From Candidatus Cloacimonadota bacterium (lineage in GTDB: Bacteria; Cloacimonadota; Cloacimonadia; Cloacimonadales; TCS61): DNA of 64,000 nucleotides. Of the stretch, positions 1 to 8,387 are shown in pieces (positions within the stretch are counted from its first letter, which is position 1; every line of letters begins with the position of its first letter). The notes beneath the pieces were generated by a model that was not told the origin of the DNA, searched no databases, and was given only the letters and a program-made list of their open reading frames with translations. The translations under genes were made by a program, and so were the position numbers. The stretch is taken from NCBI GenBank assembly GCA_021734835.1, contig JAIPIH010000001.1:1-64000 (forward strand), given 5' to 3'.

Positions 1-102
1 GTACCGCAAATCTTCACCTCCTTCCAGTAAATGCGTCGCAAAACTATGTCTTAAAATATAATAAATGTAAGTTTTCTGATTTTTACTTTTTGTAAACAAC
101 TT
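1..102 (-). pseudogene. Tyrosine recombinase (XerD/integrase-like) relic, continues past the left edge
   Basis: Read on the minus strand, these 34 codons end in LRHSFATHLLEGGEDLR, the box II region of tyrosine recombinases (HxxR core plus the following helix), which cut and rejoin DNA at specific sites. The frame is closed upstream by a TAA at 103-105 and there is no start codon, so the catalytic-domain N-terminal part is missing. The usual His of HxxR is replaced: the residues before LRH read YI instead of HT or HD. The 3' part lies outside the window. Seen: the motif and the stop. Inferred: a decayed integrase, left by an old mobile element or a broken XerC/D paralogue, directly downstream of the dinG-like gene. 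Confidence 0.6.
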
Positions 103-161
103 TTAATAAAGATGTTATATAATTCAGGTTTTGCAAAGCTCAAATCTTAATTTCAGTTTTA

Positions 162-2981
162 TCAGCGCTTATTTTTGAACAGTTTGGTAAGATGATCATA
201 AATTTCAATATCTGTTTGTGTTATATATGTGTGAGCCGGAACAGTATCTTTGAAATATCGACCGTATCTTTTTGTAGCGATCCTGTTATCCAGAACCAAG
301 ACAACACCACGGTCAGTTTTGTGTCTGATAAGTCTCCCAAACCCTTGTCGATATTTCAAGAGAGCATTTGGCAGCATATAATGCATAAAACTGTTTTTTC
401 CTTCCGTTTCCAATTTTTCCAAATAAGCTTCTACAATAGGTTCAGAAGGCACCATAAAAGGCAATTTAAATAAGACCAGCAGCTGCAGCGATTCACCTGG
501 GACATCAACACCTTCCCAAAAAGAGTTAGTCCCAAGCAGAACGGAGTTTTGATTACTCTGGAACTCTTTCAACATAGCAGATCTACTAAATCCTTTTCCT
601 TGAGTAAGCAGCAGTATATCATTATTGTACATTTCTTCATTCAGAGCATCATAAACTTCGTTCAGATTTTTGTAAGATGTAAAAAGTGCCATAGTTCCAA
701 CTTTGGTTATTTTAACTGCATTCCGGATAATTTCAATACTTTGCGCGGAGAAGTATTTATCTTTGGGATCAGGTAAAAATCCCGCCACTAAGACCTTAGA
801 TTGTCGTTTATAATCAAAGGGAGATTTTACAACTAATTCCCGGACGAATCCTTCTTCCAAGAGATCAAGCCCAAGCCTAATAGAAAAGTATTTGAAATTG
901 TCTCTAATGGCGATGGTGGCAGATGTAAAAATTGCAGAATCAAGTGATGAATATAGTTTTTCATTCAAAAGTTGATCAACATTTAACGGGCAATAGACAA
1001 GCACACCGGAGGGATATTTTTTATCACTCGATCTAAAGGATTCCATCCAATAGGCAAAATCTTTCAGTTCAGGATTATTCATCTCAGACAGGACATTATA
1101 GTATTCTGAGATCATATTCCCAACGCTATCCAGAGCTTCCTTATGTTTATCATAATCCACAAACCGCATTTTATTAATCTCAGCAAAAATATCTTTCATT
1201 CTGTTAAAACTGCGGGAAAAATCCTGCCAGAAAATGATTATTTTATCCAGATATTCATTAAGAAAACTATGATCATCAGTATTCTTGATACGAAGTTTTC
1301 CGTAACTGCCTTTATCATTTACCACATCTCCGATCAGTTTGAAAAATTTTCCGAATATATCTTTATTATCATCAATTAACTTTTCTGTTTCCTCGATCCT
1401 TAATTTCAGTTCCTTTTTAGATGGGAAGTCACTTTTTACGGCATCTGCTTGTAATCGCACCAGAATTCCGGTTTTATATTTATTATAAACTGAATGCAAT
1501 TGATTGAAAAAATTATTAAAATCGGGATAGGAAAGATTGATACCAAGTTCAACCGGAGCCAGATGCGGCAAATTATGAGCCTCATCGACGATCAGATTAT
1601 GATATTCTCCCAAAACAGCATTTTCACTTTGCATATTCGCCAACAGCAAGTGATGGTTGATGATGACCAGATTAGATTCCTCAGCCTTCCGCCTGATCTC
1701 CATCAGGAAACAGCTTTTAGCATGCGGGCATCTTTTTTTACGGCACAGAAAACTATCCGATGAAACTTTTTTCCACACTCTTCTATCTCTATTAACATTG
1801 AATGAACTGTTTTCAGAGATATCGCCGGTCGTTGTAAATTCTTTCCAAACGATTAAGTTCATGTATGAAGGGGCTTCCTCAGCGGCGATAATTTTGGTAA
1901 GATCTAAAATTGTTTCCAGCCACCGTTTTTCGCAAACATAATTCCTTCTACCTTTTAAAAGCGTTGCTTTGAATGGGATATCTACACAAGCTTTAACAAT
2001 GGGAAGATCCTTGTAAAACAACTGCTCCTGTAAATTTTTTGTATTAGTCGAAATTATTACTTTTTTGTTTTCTCTGTAAGTATATTTAATGGAAGGAATA
2101 AGATAAGCCAAAGATTTTCCTACGCCGGTCCCGGCTTCAACCAGCAGGAACTCACGTTTATCAAAATTATCAAACACAGCTTTTGACATTTCGATCTGGC
2201 CATCCCGGATCTCGTATTGACTAAAGTGTTTACTGAAGACGCCGTCCTCTCCAAAAACTTCATCTATTGTTATATCCTTTAATTTCTGAGGTTTATGTGA
2301 AATATAATTTCGATTATGGAAATTTACTTTTGATCTTTTCTTGGTTAATAATGTTGTGTCTTTTTGTTGATCAACTATTCTTTCCAGGAAGAGAGATAAG
2401 CCAATTCGCTTTACCAGAGAAGTGGATACTTCAAGTAATCTATGATTAACTCTCAAAGGGATATTTTCCAGAATAAAATCTTTTAATTTAACCAGAATAT
2501 TCCCGGTTGCAATTGCATCATAAATCGCTCTATGGGCTTTAGAAATATCAATATTAAAATATTCTGCTACAGTTGTAAGTTTGTGATTAGTAATAAAGGG
2601 CAGATAAATTCGACTTAGATCAAGAGTATCAAGGGAATGATTTGCAAGTTTTGGTAAGCCCTTTTTTTTACATTTGGCATTGATAAATCCCAGATCAAAA
2701 CCTGTATTATGGCAGACTATCAAGTCGTTTTTCAGGTACTCAAAAAGCGATGTAAGAGCTGTTTCCAAAGATTCACCTGAAGCCAATTGCTCATCTGAAA
2801 TGTGAGTTAGCCTTTTAATGAATTGAGGAATTTCTTTCTGAGGTTTTACAAAAATTGAAAATCGGTCAATCTCTCTTGCTTCTTCAATTCGAACTGCGCC
2901 AATTTCGATTATTTCATTTTCAATAAAATCAAAACCTGAAGTTTCGATATCCAGAGCTACAAACCTGAATTTGTTTTTCAT
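162..2981 (-). CDS. dinG: DinG-type DNA helicase with N-terminal DEDDh exonuclease domain
   Basis: This 939-residue protein joins a DnaQ-like 3'-5' exonuclease (residues about 5-165) to an XPD/DinG superfamily 2 helicase. Exonuclease residues are visible as D11 and E13 in LDIETSG, D96, and H150/D155 in the KAHRAIYDA segment. The helicase has Walker A GTGVGKS near residues 285-291, a DEAH box (VDEAHNLP), and four cysteines placed like the XPD-family iron-sulphur site (one in NYVCEKR, three in CRKKRCPHAKSC). The C-terminal motifs include FWEGVDVPG and the YRQGFGRLIRH arginine motif. This is the architecture known from Firmicutes DinG. It probably unwinds damaged or R-loop DNA during repair. An AGGA sits six bases before the ATG. 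The next gene upstream on the same strand ends 39 bp away, so cotranscription is possible. Confidence 0.93.
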   Translation of the reverse strand: MKNKFRFVALDIETSGFDFIENEIIEIGAVRIEEAREIDRFSIFVKPQKEIPQFIKRLTHISDEQLASGESLETALTSLFEYLKNDLIVCHNTGFDLGFINAKCKKKGLPKLANHSLDTLDLSRIYLPFITNHKLTTVAEYFNIDISKAHRAIYDAIATGNILVKLKDFILENIPLRVNHRLLEVSTSLVKRIGLSLFLERIVDQQKDTTLLTKKRSKVNFHNRNYISHKPQKLKDITIDEVFGEDGVFSKHFSQYEIRDGQIEMSKAVFDNFDKREFLLVEAGTGVGKSLAYLIPSIKYTYRENKKVIISTNTKNLQEQLFYKDLPIVKACVDIPFKATLLKGRRNYVCEKRWLETILDLTKIIAAEEAPSYMNLIVWKEFTTTGDISENSSFNVNRDRRVWKKVSSDSFLCRKKRCPHAKSCFLMEIRRKAEESNLVIINHHLLLANMQSENAVLGEYHNLIVDEAHNLPHLAPVELGINLSYPDFNNFFNQLHSVYNKYKTGILVRLQADAVKSDFPSKKELKLRIEETEKLIDDNKDIFGKFFKLIGDVVNDKGSYGKLRIKNTDDHSFLNEYLDKIIIFWQDFSRSFNRMKDIFAEINKMRFVDYDKHKEALDSVGNMISEYYNVLSEMNNPELKDFAYWMESFRSSDKKYPSGVLVYCPLNVDQLLNEKLYSSLDSAIFTSATIAIRDNFKYFSIRLGLDLLEEGFVRELVVKSPFDYKRQSKVLVAGFLPDPKDKYFSAQSIEIIRNAVKITKVGTMALFTSYKNLNEVYDALNEEMYNNDILLLTQGKGFSRSAMLKEFQSNQNSVLLGTNSFWEGVDVPGESLQLLVLFKLPFMVPSEPIVEAYLEKLETEGKNSFMHYMLPNALLKYRQGFGRLIRHKTDRGVVLVLDNRIATKRYGRYFKDTVPAHTYITQTDIEIYDHLTKLFKNKR

Positions 2982-3020
2982 GCAATATCCTATATATTTG
3001 TTTCTTTCAGCTGAGGTAAA

Positions 3021-6000
3021 TTATTTTTTTATCCCATAGCGCTGCATTTTTTTTATAAGACCTTGCCTGCTTAAGCTCAGGGCTTTAGCTGCTTTTGTCT
3101 GATTATCTTCGTGTTCTTCTAAAGCTTTCAAGATCATCTCTTTTTCAAGTTTCTCTACTGCATCTTTCATCGATCTGTTTTCTAACAACTGTACAGTTTT
3201 AGTATGCTGTTTATAGTGGAATATGTCTTCGGACAGGTCGGAAGATTTAATGGAAGAATCTTCTTCAGCGAGAGTAATAGCACGCTCAATTTCGTTTTCC
3301 AATTGTCTGATATTTCCCGGCCAGCTGTAATTCATCAAATATTTCATAGCTTCTTCTGTTATGCCATTTACCTTTTTATTTATGCTTTTACAATATTTAT
3401 CCAGGAAATGAACTGCTAATAGTGGTATATCGGACTTTCTTTCCTTTAAAGACGGGACATCAACCTTTATCACATTAAGCCGGTAAAACAGATCTAACCG
3501 AAAACCCCCGCTGTCTACTTTTTCCTTTAATGAAACGTTTGTAGCGCAGATAACTCTGACATCTACTTTATGAGTTTGAGTTGAGCCGACTCTTTTTATT
3601 TCTCCTTCCTGCAGAAATCTAAGCAGTTTTACCTGTGTGGAAAGACTAATATCAGCTATTTCATCCAGAAAGAATGTTCCTCCGTCTGCAACTTCAAAAA
3701 GTCCCTTTTTATCATGAGTTGCTCCTGTAAAAGATCCTTTCACATGGCCGAATAATTCACTTTCCAATAAAGTTTCTGGTAAGGCACCGCAATATTGAGC
3801 AATAAATTTTTTGTTTCTTCTGTTGCTATTATAATGTATAGCTCTGGCAATAAGCTCTTTTCCTGTACCGCTTGGTCCTTCCAGTAGAATTGAAGTTGGT
3901 GTATTCTTGATCTTCTCGATCATACGGAAAATATGCTGTATTTTATTACTTTTTCCTATAATATTAGCAAATGTGCTGAAAGAGGCTAATTCTTCCCGAA
4001 TGATCTCGTGAGATTTTTGTAGATTTTCATAGGTTATATTCTCTACTATTACAACTATCTGATTACATAATGCACTTATCAGATTAAACATTTTTTCAGT
4101 AAAATAATGAGATCCGTGTTTTGTAAAGAGACAGACAACGCCTTTTTTATCGTTTCGAACTATAAGCGGGAAAATTATTATGTTATTATATTCGGGAGCA
4201 AAATGAGGTTGTTTATAATTTTGACTTGTCCCCTCGGAAAAAGTTTCATTAATTAAGTCCATGAATTGAGGAAAGTCCTCATCTTCAGGTCCGATCCCTT
4301 TCGGGATAACATATTCCCAGGAATCTTTAATCATTTTGTTATTATATAAGGTAAATAATCCGCCTTTGGCCTCGGAAAATTCGATCAATTTATTGATCGC
4401 TGTATTAATAAGAGTATCAAAATCTGAGATATCATTTAATTCCTGAGTTATCTCGTAGAATTTATTCAAAATTGTCTCTTGCACCTTAGATTCTTTCAGC
4501 TCGGTAGAATATTTTTTCGAGACCTTCTTGATCAGTATCTCATTTCGCTCTAATATTTTAATCGCTCCCAAGCCTTTTATCAGTTCGATATTATCTTTCA
4601 GAATTTGCAGTGCCTGTTCCCAATCTTCTTCTTCTAAAAGCAAATTAGCAAAATCATAATTAGCCTCAGCTAATTCTATATTACTATTAGATTTTACAAA
4701 GTATTCAATAGCTTTTCGAAGCAGATCCATAGCCTTTTTTCTGTTTTCTTTTTCCAATAAAGAGCTCAAATATGTACATTGTCCCAGATAATGATCGTTA
4801 TCTATTTCCTCGGCTAATGATTGCACAGTTTCTAGATAATAATTTGCACTTTCAAAATTTCTGGTTTCGATAAAGTAAGAGGCCTGATTCAAAGCTCCTT
4901 CAATAATTTTATCTTTAGCATTCAAACCTTTAAAAAATTCATAACTTTCAACTAAATAAGCATAAGCTTCCTTGAATTTATGCATAGCTGTAAGCACACT
5001 ACCCATATTACCATATAATTCTGCTTTCATATATTCATCAGAAATACTTGGTAAGAGTTCTATGCTCTTTGCATAATAATCATGTGCCAGATTATACTCG
5101 CCCCTTTTTTCAAATAATTCGCCAATATTGTTATATGATTTTATGATTCCTTCGGTAAAATTTGCATCCTGGGATTTTTTTACAGCTTGTTCATAATAAC
5201 TTATCGCTTTCTTAAAATTACCTGATTTAAAGAAAAGTGCACCGAGATTATTCAAAGCCGGAATAATATTTTTATACATGTTGTATTCTACTGAAATAGC
5301 AAGTGAATTATTAAAAGCTTCTTCTGCTTTCTCAAAGCGACCGTTATTCATATAAGAAACACCAATATTCAAATAAATGTTAGGGATCTGATCTCTGTCG
5401 TTTATCAGTAATTGTAGTCTCAGTGCTTCATGCATACATTCGAGTGATCTTTTGTAATCTCCTTTATCTTCATACAGACTGCCAAGATTGCTTTGAGAAG
5501 TTGATATCCCGCTCAGGTTATATCTTTGTTTTTCTGCTTTTAAACTTTTTTGATACAATGATTCAGCTTTTTTCATTTCTCCCTGAAACATAGCTAGAAC
5601 TCCAAGGTTATTGTAAATAGCTGCTAATCCTGCTGTATTATTAACTTTAGTATAGAGTTTTTCTGCTTCGATAAATTCAGTTTCAGCTTTTTTCCAATCA
5701 TCAGAGTAGTAAGCGATCTTCCCTTTTAATTTCCTAAAATCTGCTTTTAATTTGTTTCGAAGATCCGCATCCCTTATCTTGTCGATAAGCAACAGTGAGT
5801 TTTCTGTTAGTTCCTTAACCTCATCCATCTTTTCAAGATCAAGTAATATGTCAGCTTTCAGCAAGTTTGTCTTCAATTTCAATTCTAATTCATCCGGCTT
5901 TTCCGTGTATTTCTTGAGTACTTCCAGGGCAAAAGCAGATGAATTCATAATATAAAGTGTTTCTGCAAGACCGTAAACTAATTTATCTAAACTTAAAGAA

Positions 6001-7268
6001 TTCTCAACGGCTATCTTTAGCGTTCTACGAAAATATTCTGCTGCTAAATCCAACTTACTCAATATTCTGAAGGCTGTTCCCAAATTATATAGAATATCAA
6101 TCTTTTTCTCTGGTTTACTGATTTGTTTTATGTAAAGTTTCTGGATTGTTATTAAGGAATCATAATCGTTCAGTTTAGATAATTTTGATATGCATTCATC
6201 GAAACATTTAGAGGTACTTTCACCTAAGATCACGCAAAGATCATTTTTAAATTCAGGCTTAATAACTTTTGAAACTAGTTCAAAGTTTTCTAAACGCTTT
6301 TTCTTAGGTAAATTTTCGAAATGTTTTTTTATTATTGCTGCTTTTTTAACGTAATAATTATCTTCCTGTTTAATTATCAATCTTTTCTTTTGCAGTATCT
6401 TCAAATCTTGTGCTGTTGAAGCTGCCTTGCAGATCTGCTTTAACTTTGCATCTGGGGCTGAGGTATCGAGTAAGAGAATTATGAATAGTAACTTCCTCTG
6501 CTCTGGCTTAAGATCATTGATATATTGTGTAAGGATCGTTTCAATATCAACTTTCTTTTTTAAAAATGAATCAAAATCAAATGTCTTGTTCTTGGATAGC
6601 AGATTATTGATTATATAATCAACAATGAATAAATTCCCATTTGAAATATTATAGATGATCTCACTCTCAGAAGCTATTGAACCACTTTTATCTTTTTGAA
6701 CTGTTTTTAATATACTTGCAATTTGTTCTTTACCGGGAGACTCAATCAATATTTTTTGAGAAAATGGAAATGTTTCTTGCTCTGAAAAAATTATAAATTG
6801 AATAACCTGCTTGTCTGCATATTGCACAATGTACTTAATGAAATCTCTGGTGTATTCGTCTAAATAAGCATTCTCATAGATCAAGATTATCTTATCTTTT
6901 AGAAGATCTTGATTAGTAAGAGTTTCTGATATGAAATAAAATAGATCGTATTTATTCTTAAAATCATATTCAGATGAATCAGTAATTAGTGCATTATATT
7001 CCTTATCATTTAGATTGGTGAGAAGTTGTAATATCTGTTTGAAATGATTATATTGATATATCCTGGGAACATAGAAATCAACCGTAATATCTTTGTCCTT
7101 AAAAATTTTTCTCAGATTACTCAGGATAGCCGATTTGCCGGATCCGCTTCCGCCTATAACTTCAATAATCTTACTTTTTTTCTTTTCAATTGTTTTGATG
7201 ACATCTTTAGCGGTTGAGTTCTTATCAATCACAAATTGATCAATGACTTTTTCAAGCTTATTTTCCAT
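3021..7268 (-). CDS. Sigma-54-dependent activator with N-terminal ATPase, TPR array, GAF and Fis-type HTH
   Basis: The 1415-residue protein has four parts. Residues about 1-330 form a P-loop ATPase-like domain (Walker A GGSGSGKS at 39-46), as in signal-sensing STAND/AAA proteins. Residues about 390-890 are a long run of TPR-type helical repeats. Residues about 930-1075 look like a GAF sensor domain. From residue 1087 there is an NtrC-type AAA+ domain with Walker A GPSGTGKE (1131-1138), the sigma-54 loop as GSFTGA (1178-1183, a variant of GAFTGA), Walker B LDEIAD, and a Fis-type helix-turn-helix at the C-terminus. It should use ATP to open promoters for RNA polymerase holding RpoN. There is no phosphoreceiver domain, so input is probably by ligand or protein binding. 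GAGG precedes the ATG by five bases. I saw no clear -24/-12 promoter in the window, so its targets are unknown. Confidence 0.9.
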   Translation of the reverse strand: MENKLEKVIDQFVIDKNSTAKDVIKTIEKKKSKIIEVIGGSGSGKSAILSNLRKIFKDKDITVDFYVPRIYQYNHFKQILQLLTNLNDKEYNALITDSSEYDFKNKYDLFYFISETLTNQDLLKDKIILIYENAYLDEYTRDFIKYIVQYADKQVIQFIIFSEQETFPFSQKILIESPGKEQIASILKTVQKDKSGSIASESEIIYNISNGNLFIVDYIINNLLSKNKTFDFDSFLKKKVDIETILTQYINDLKPEQRKLLFIILLLDTSAPDAKLKQICKAASTAQDLKILQKKRLIIKQEDNYYVKKAAIIKKHFENLPKKKRLENFELVSKVIKPEFKNDLCVILGESTSKCFDECISKLSKLNDYDSLITIQKLYIKQISKPEKKIDILYNLGTAFRILSKLDLAAEYFRRTLKIAVENSLSLDKLVYGLAETLYIMNSSAFALEVLKKYTEKPDELELKLKTNLLKADILLDLEKMDEVKELTENSLLLIDKIRDADLRNKLKADFRKLKGKIAYYSDDWKKAETEFIEAEKLYTKVNNTAGLAAIYNNLGVLAMFQGEMKKAESLYQKSLKAEKQRYNLSGISTSQSNLGSLYEDKGDYKRSLECMHEALRLQLLINDRDQIPNIYLNIGVSYMNNGRFEKAEEAFNNSLAISVEYNMYKNIIPALNNLGALFFKSGNFKKAISYYEQAVKKSQDANFTEGIIKSYNNIGELFEKRGEYNLAHDYYAKSIELLPSISDEYMKAELYGNMGSVLTAMHKFKEAYAYLVESYEFFKGLNAKDKIIEGALNQASYFIETRNFESANYYLETVQSLAEEIDNDHYLGQCTYLSSLLEKENRKKAMDLLRKAIEYFVKSNSNIELAEANYDFANLLLEEEDWEQALQILKDNIELIKGLGAIKILERNEILIKKVSKKYSTELKESKVQETILNKFYEITQELNDISDFDTLINTAINKLIEFSEAKGGLFTLYNNKMIKDSWEYVIPKGIGPEDEDFPQFMDLINETFSEGTSQNYKQPHFAPEYNNIIIFPLIVRNDKKGVVCLFTKHGSHYFTEKMFNLISALCNQIVVIVENITYENLQKSHEIIREELASFSTFANIIGKSNKIQHIFRMIEKIKNTPTSILLEGPSGTGKELIARAIHYNSNRRNKKFIAQYCGALPETLLESELFGHVKGSFTGATHDKKGLFEVADGGTFFLDEIADISLSTQVKLLRFLQEGEIKRVGSTQTHKVDVRVICATNVSLKEKVDSGGFRLDLFYRLNVIKVDVPSLKERKSDIPLLAVHFLDKYCKSINKKVNGITEEAMKYLMNYSWPGNIRQLENEIERAITLAEEDSSIKSSDLSEDIFHYKQHTKTVQLLENRSMKDAVEKLEKEMILKALEEHEDNQTKAAKALSLSRQGLIKKMQRYGIKK

Positions 7269-7323
7269 TTAAACCTCATAATTCATTTAGGTTTTAACTT
7301 AAAAAAGTTTTTATGGAAAAATT

Positions 7324-7329
7324 TGTCAA
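7324..7329 (-). promoter_or_regulatory. Candidate -35 element (TTGACA) for the sigma-54 activator gene
   Basis: TTGACA reads on the minus strand about 55 bases before the ATG at 7268. The stretch 17 bases further on is only T-rich, with no good -10 hexamer, so the assignment is tentative. Confidence 0.3.
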
Positions 7330-7384
7330 CTATGTTTTTTATGTGTAAAGTATATTTACAATTATTTTTTATTGAGGTTATTTT

Positions 7385-8365
7385 TTAAAAGAGAATATAT
7401 TCAAGAGAATCAAGAATCTGACTGGGAGTAATTTCCTTCATACAATTATAATGCTTCAAGGGGCAAGCCTTATTACCGTGAAGTGAGCAGGGCTGGCAGG
7501 ATATGTCGGATGACAAGGTTATAGCGTTTTTATTCAATGGTTTAAATCCGAGTTTTGGATGTGTTGAGCAGAATATAGCGATTTGAGGTCTGCTCAGAGC
7601 AGCAGCAATATGCATCGGTCCACTGTCATTGGTGATTACAACATCCAACTTACTTATTACATTAATTAGCTTTATCAAATCGAGTTGACCACACAGATCA
7701 ATCAATTTTGTTTTTGTGATAAATTCGAGTTGATCAGCAATTTGTTTTTCTTTATCAGAGCCAAAAATAACAAATTCGCAATTCCATTCCGCTGGAACAG
7801 AATCAATAAACTCCGCAAATTTTTGGATAGGATACTGTTTTGTATTATGCAGAGCACCGGGAAAAAGACCGATCATTTTCTTTTCTGTTAGTTTACTGCT
7901 TGGCTCCGGTAATTCAAAAGACCCACTTAGATACAGTCTTGGTGCAAAGACCTTTGCTTCGATCTGAAGCTTTCTTAAGACAGAAAAATAGAGCTCAACA
8001 GTAGATGATATAGTTCGGTTAGTTAATTTTTTAACTATCTTCAGTCGTAACCAGTGCTGCTTTTTGTAAGTGATCGTCTTTTTTGCATTTACGGCACATT
8101 TGATTATTAATGTATTAAATTTAGAATGGAGATCTATTGTCAGGTCGAATCTGATTTTCCGAAGTTGTATCAGAAGAGACCGCTTCTTCTCCCAATAATG
8201 TATCTGATCCACGCAATTGAACATTTCAATGATAGGGGCATATTCCTTTTTGGTAAGATAATGGATCTGAGCTTGGGGATATTCATCTCTGATAGCTTGA
8301 ACTGCTGATTGAGTAAGTACAATATCACCCAATGAGCTAAGTCGGATGATCAATATTTTTTTCAT
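7385..8365 (-). CDS. Glycosyltransferase family 9 (heptosyltransferase-like)
   Basis: A 326-residue cytoplasmic protein with the GT-B fold of ADP-heptose:LPS heptosyltransferases. The N-terminus reads ILIIRLSSLGDIVLTQ, the typical family start with the GD loop, and the C-half holds VITNDSGPMHIAAAL, the nucleotide-sugar binding signature. Family members add heptose or other sugars to the lipopolysaccharide core at the inner membrane. A cysteine-rich tail (CQPCSLHGNKACPLKHYNCM) near the C-terminus is common in this group. The gene lies 22 bp downstream of alaS on the same strand and has no obvious SD, so it may be translated from an alaS read-through message. The exact sugar and acceptor cannot be told from sequence. 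Confidence 0.88.
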   Translation of the reverse strand: MKKILIIRLSSLGDIVLTQSAVQAIRDEYPQAQIHYLTKKEYAPIIEMFNCVDQIHYWEKKRSLLIQLRKIRFDLTIDLHSKFNTLIIKCAVNAKKTITYKKQHWLRLKIVKKLTNRTISSTVELYFSVLRKLQIEAKVFAPRLYLSGSFELPEPSSKLTEKKMIGLFPGALHNTKQYPIQKFAEFIDSVPAEWNCEFVIFGSDKEKQIADQLEFITKTKLIDLCGQLDLIKLINVISKLDVVITNDSGPMHIAAALSRPQIAIFCSTHPKLGFKPLNKNAITLSSDISCQPCSLHGNKACPLKHYNCMKEITPSQILDSLEYILF

Positions 8366-8387
8366 ATATTAATTCTAGCTTTCAGGA

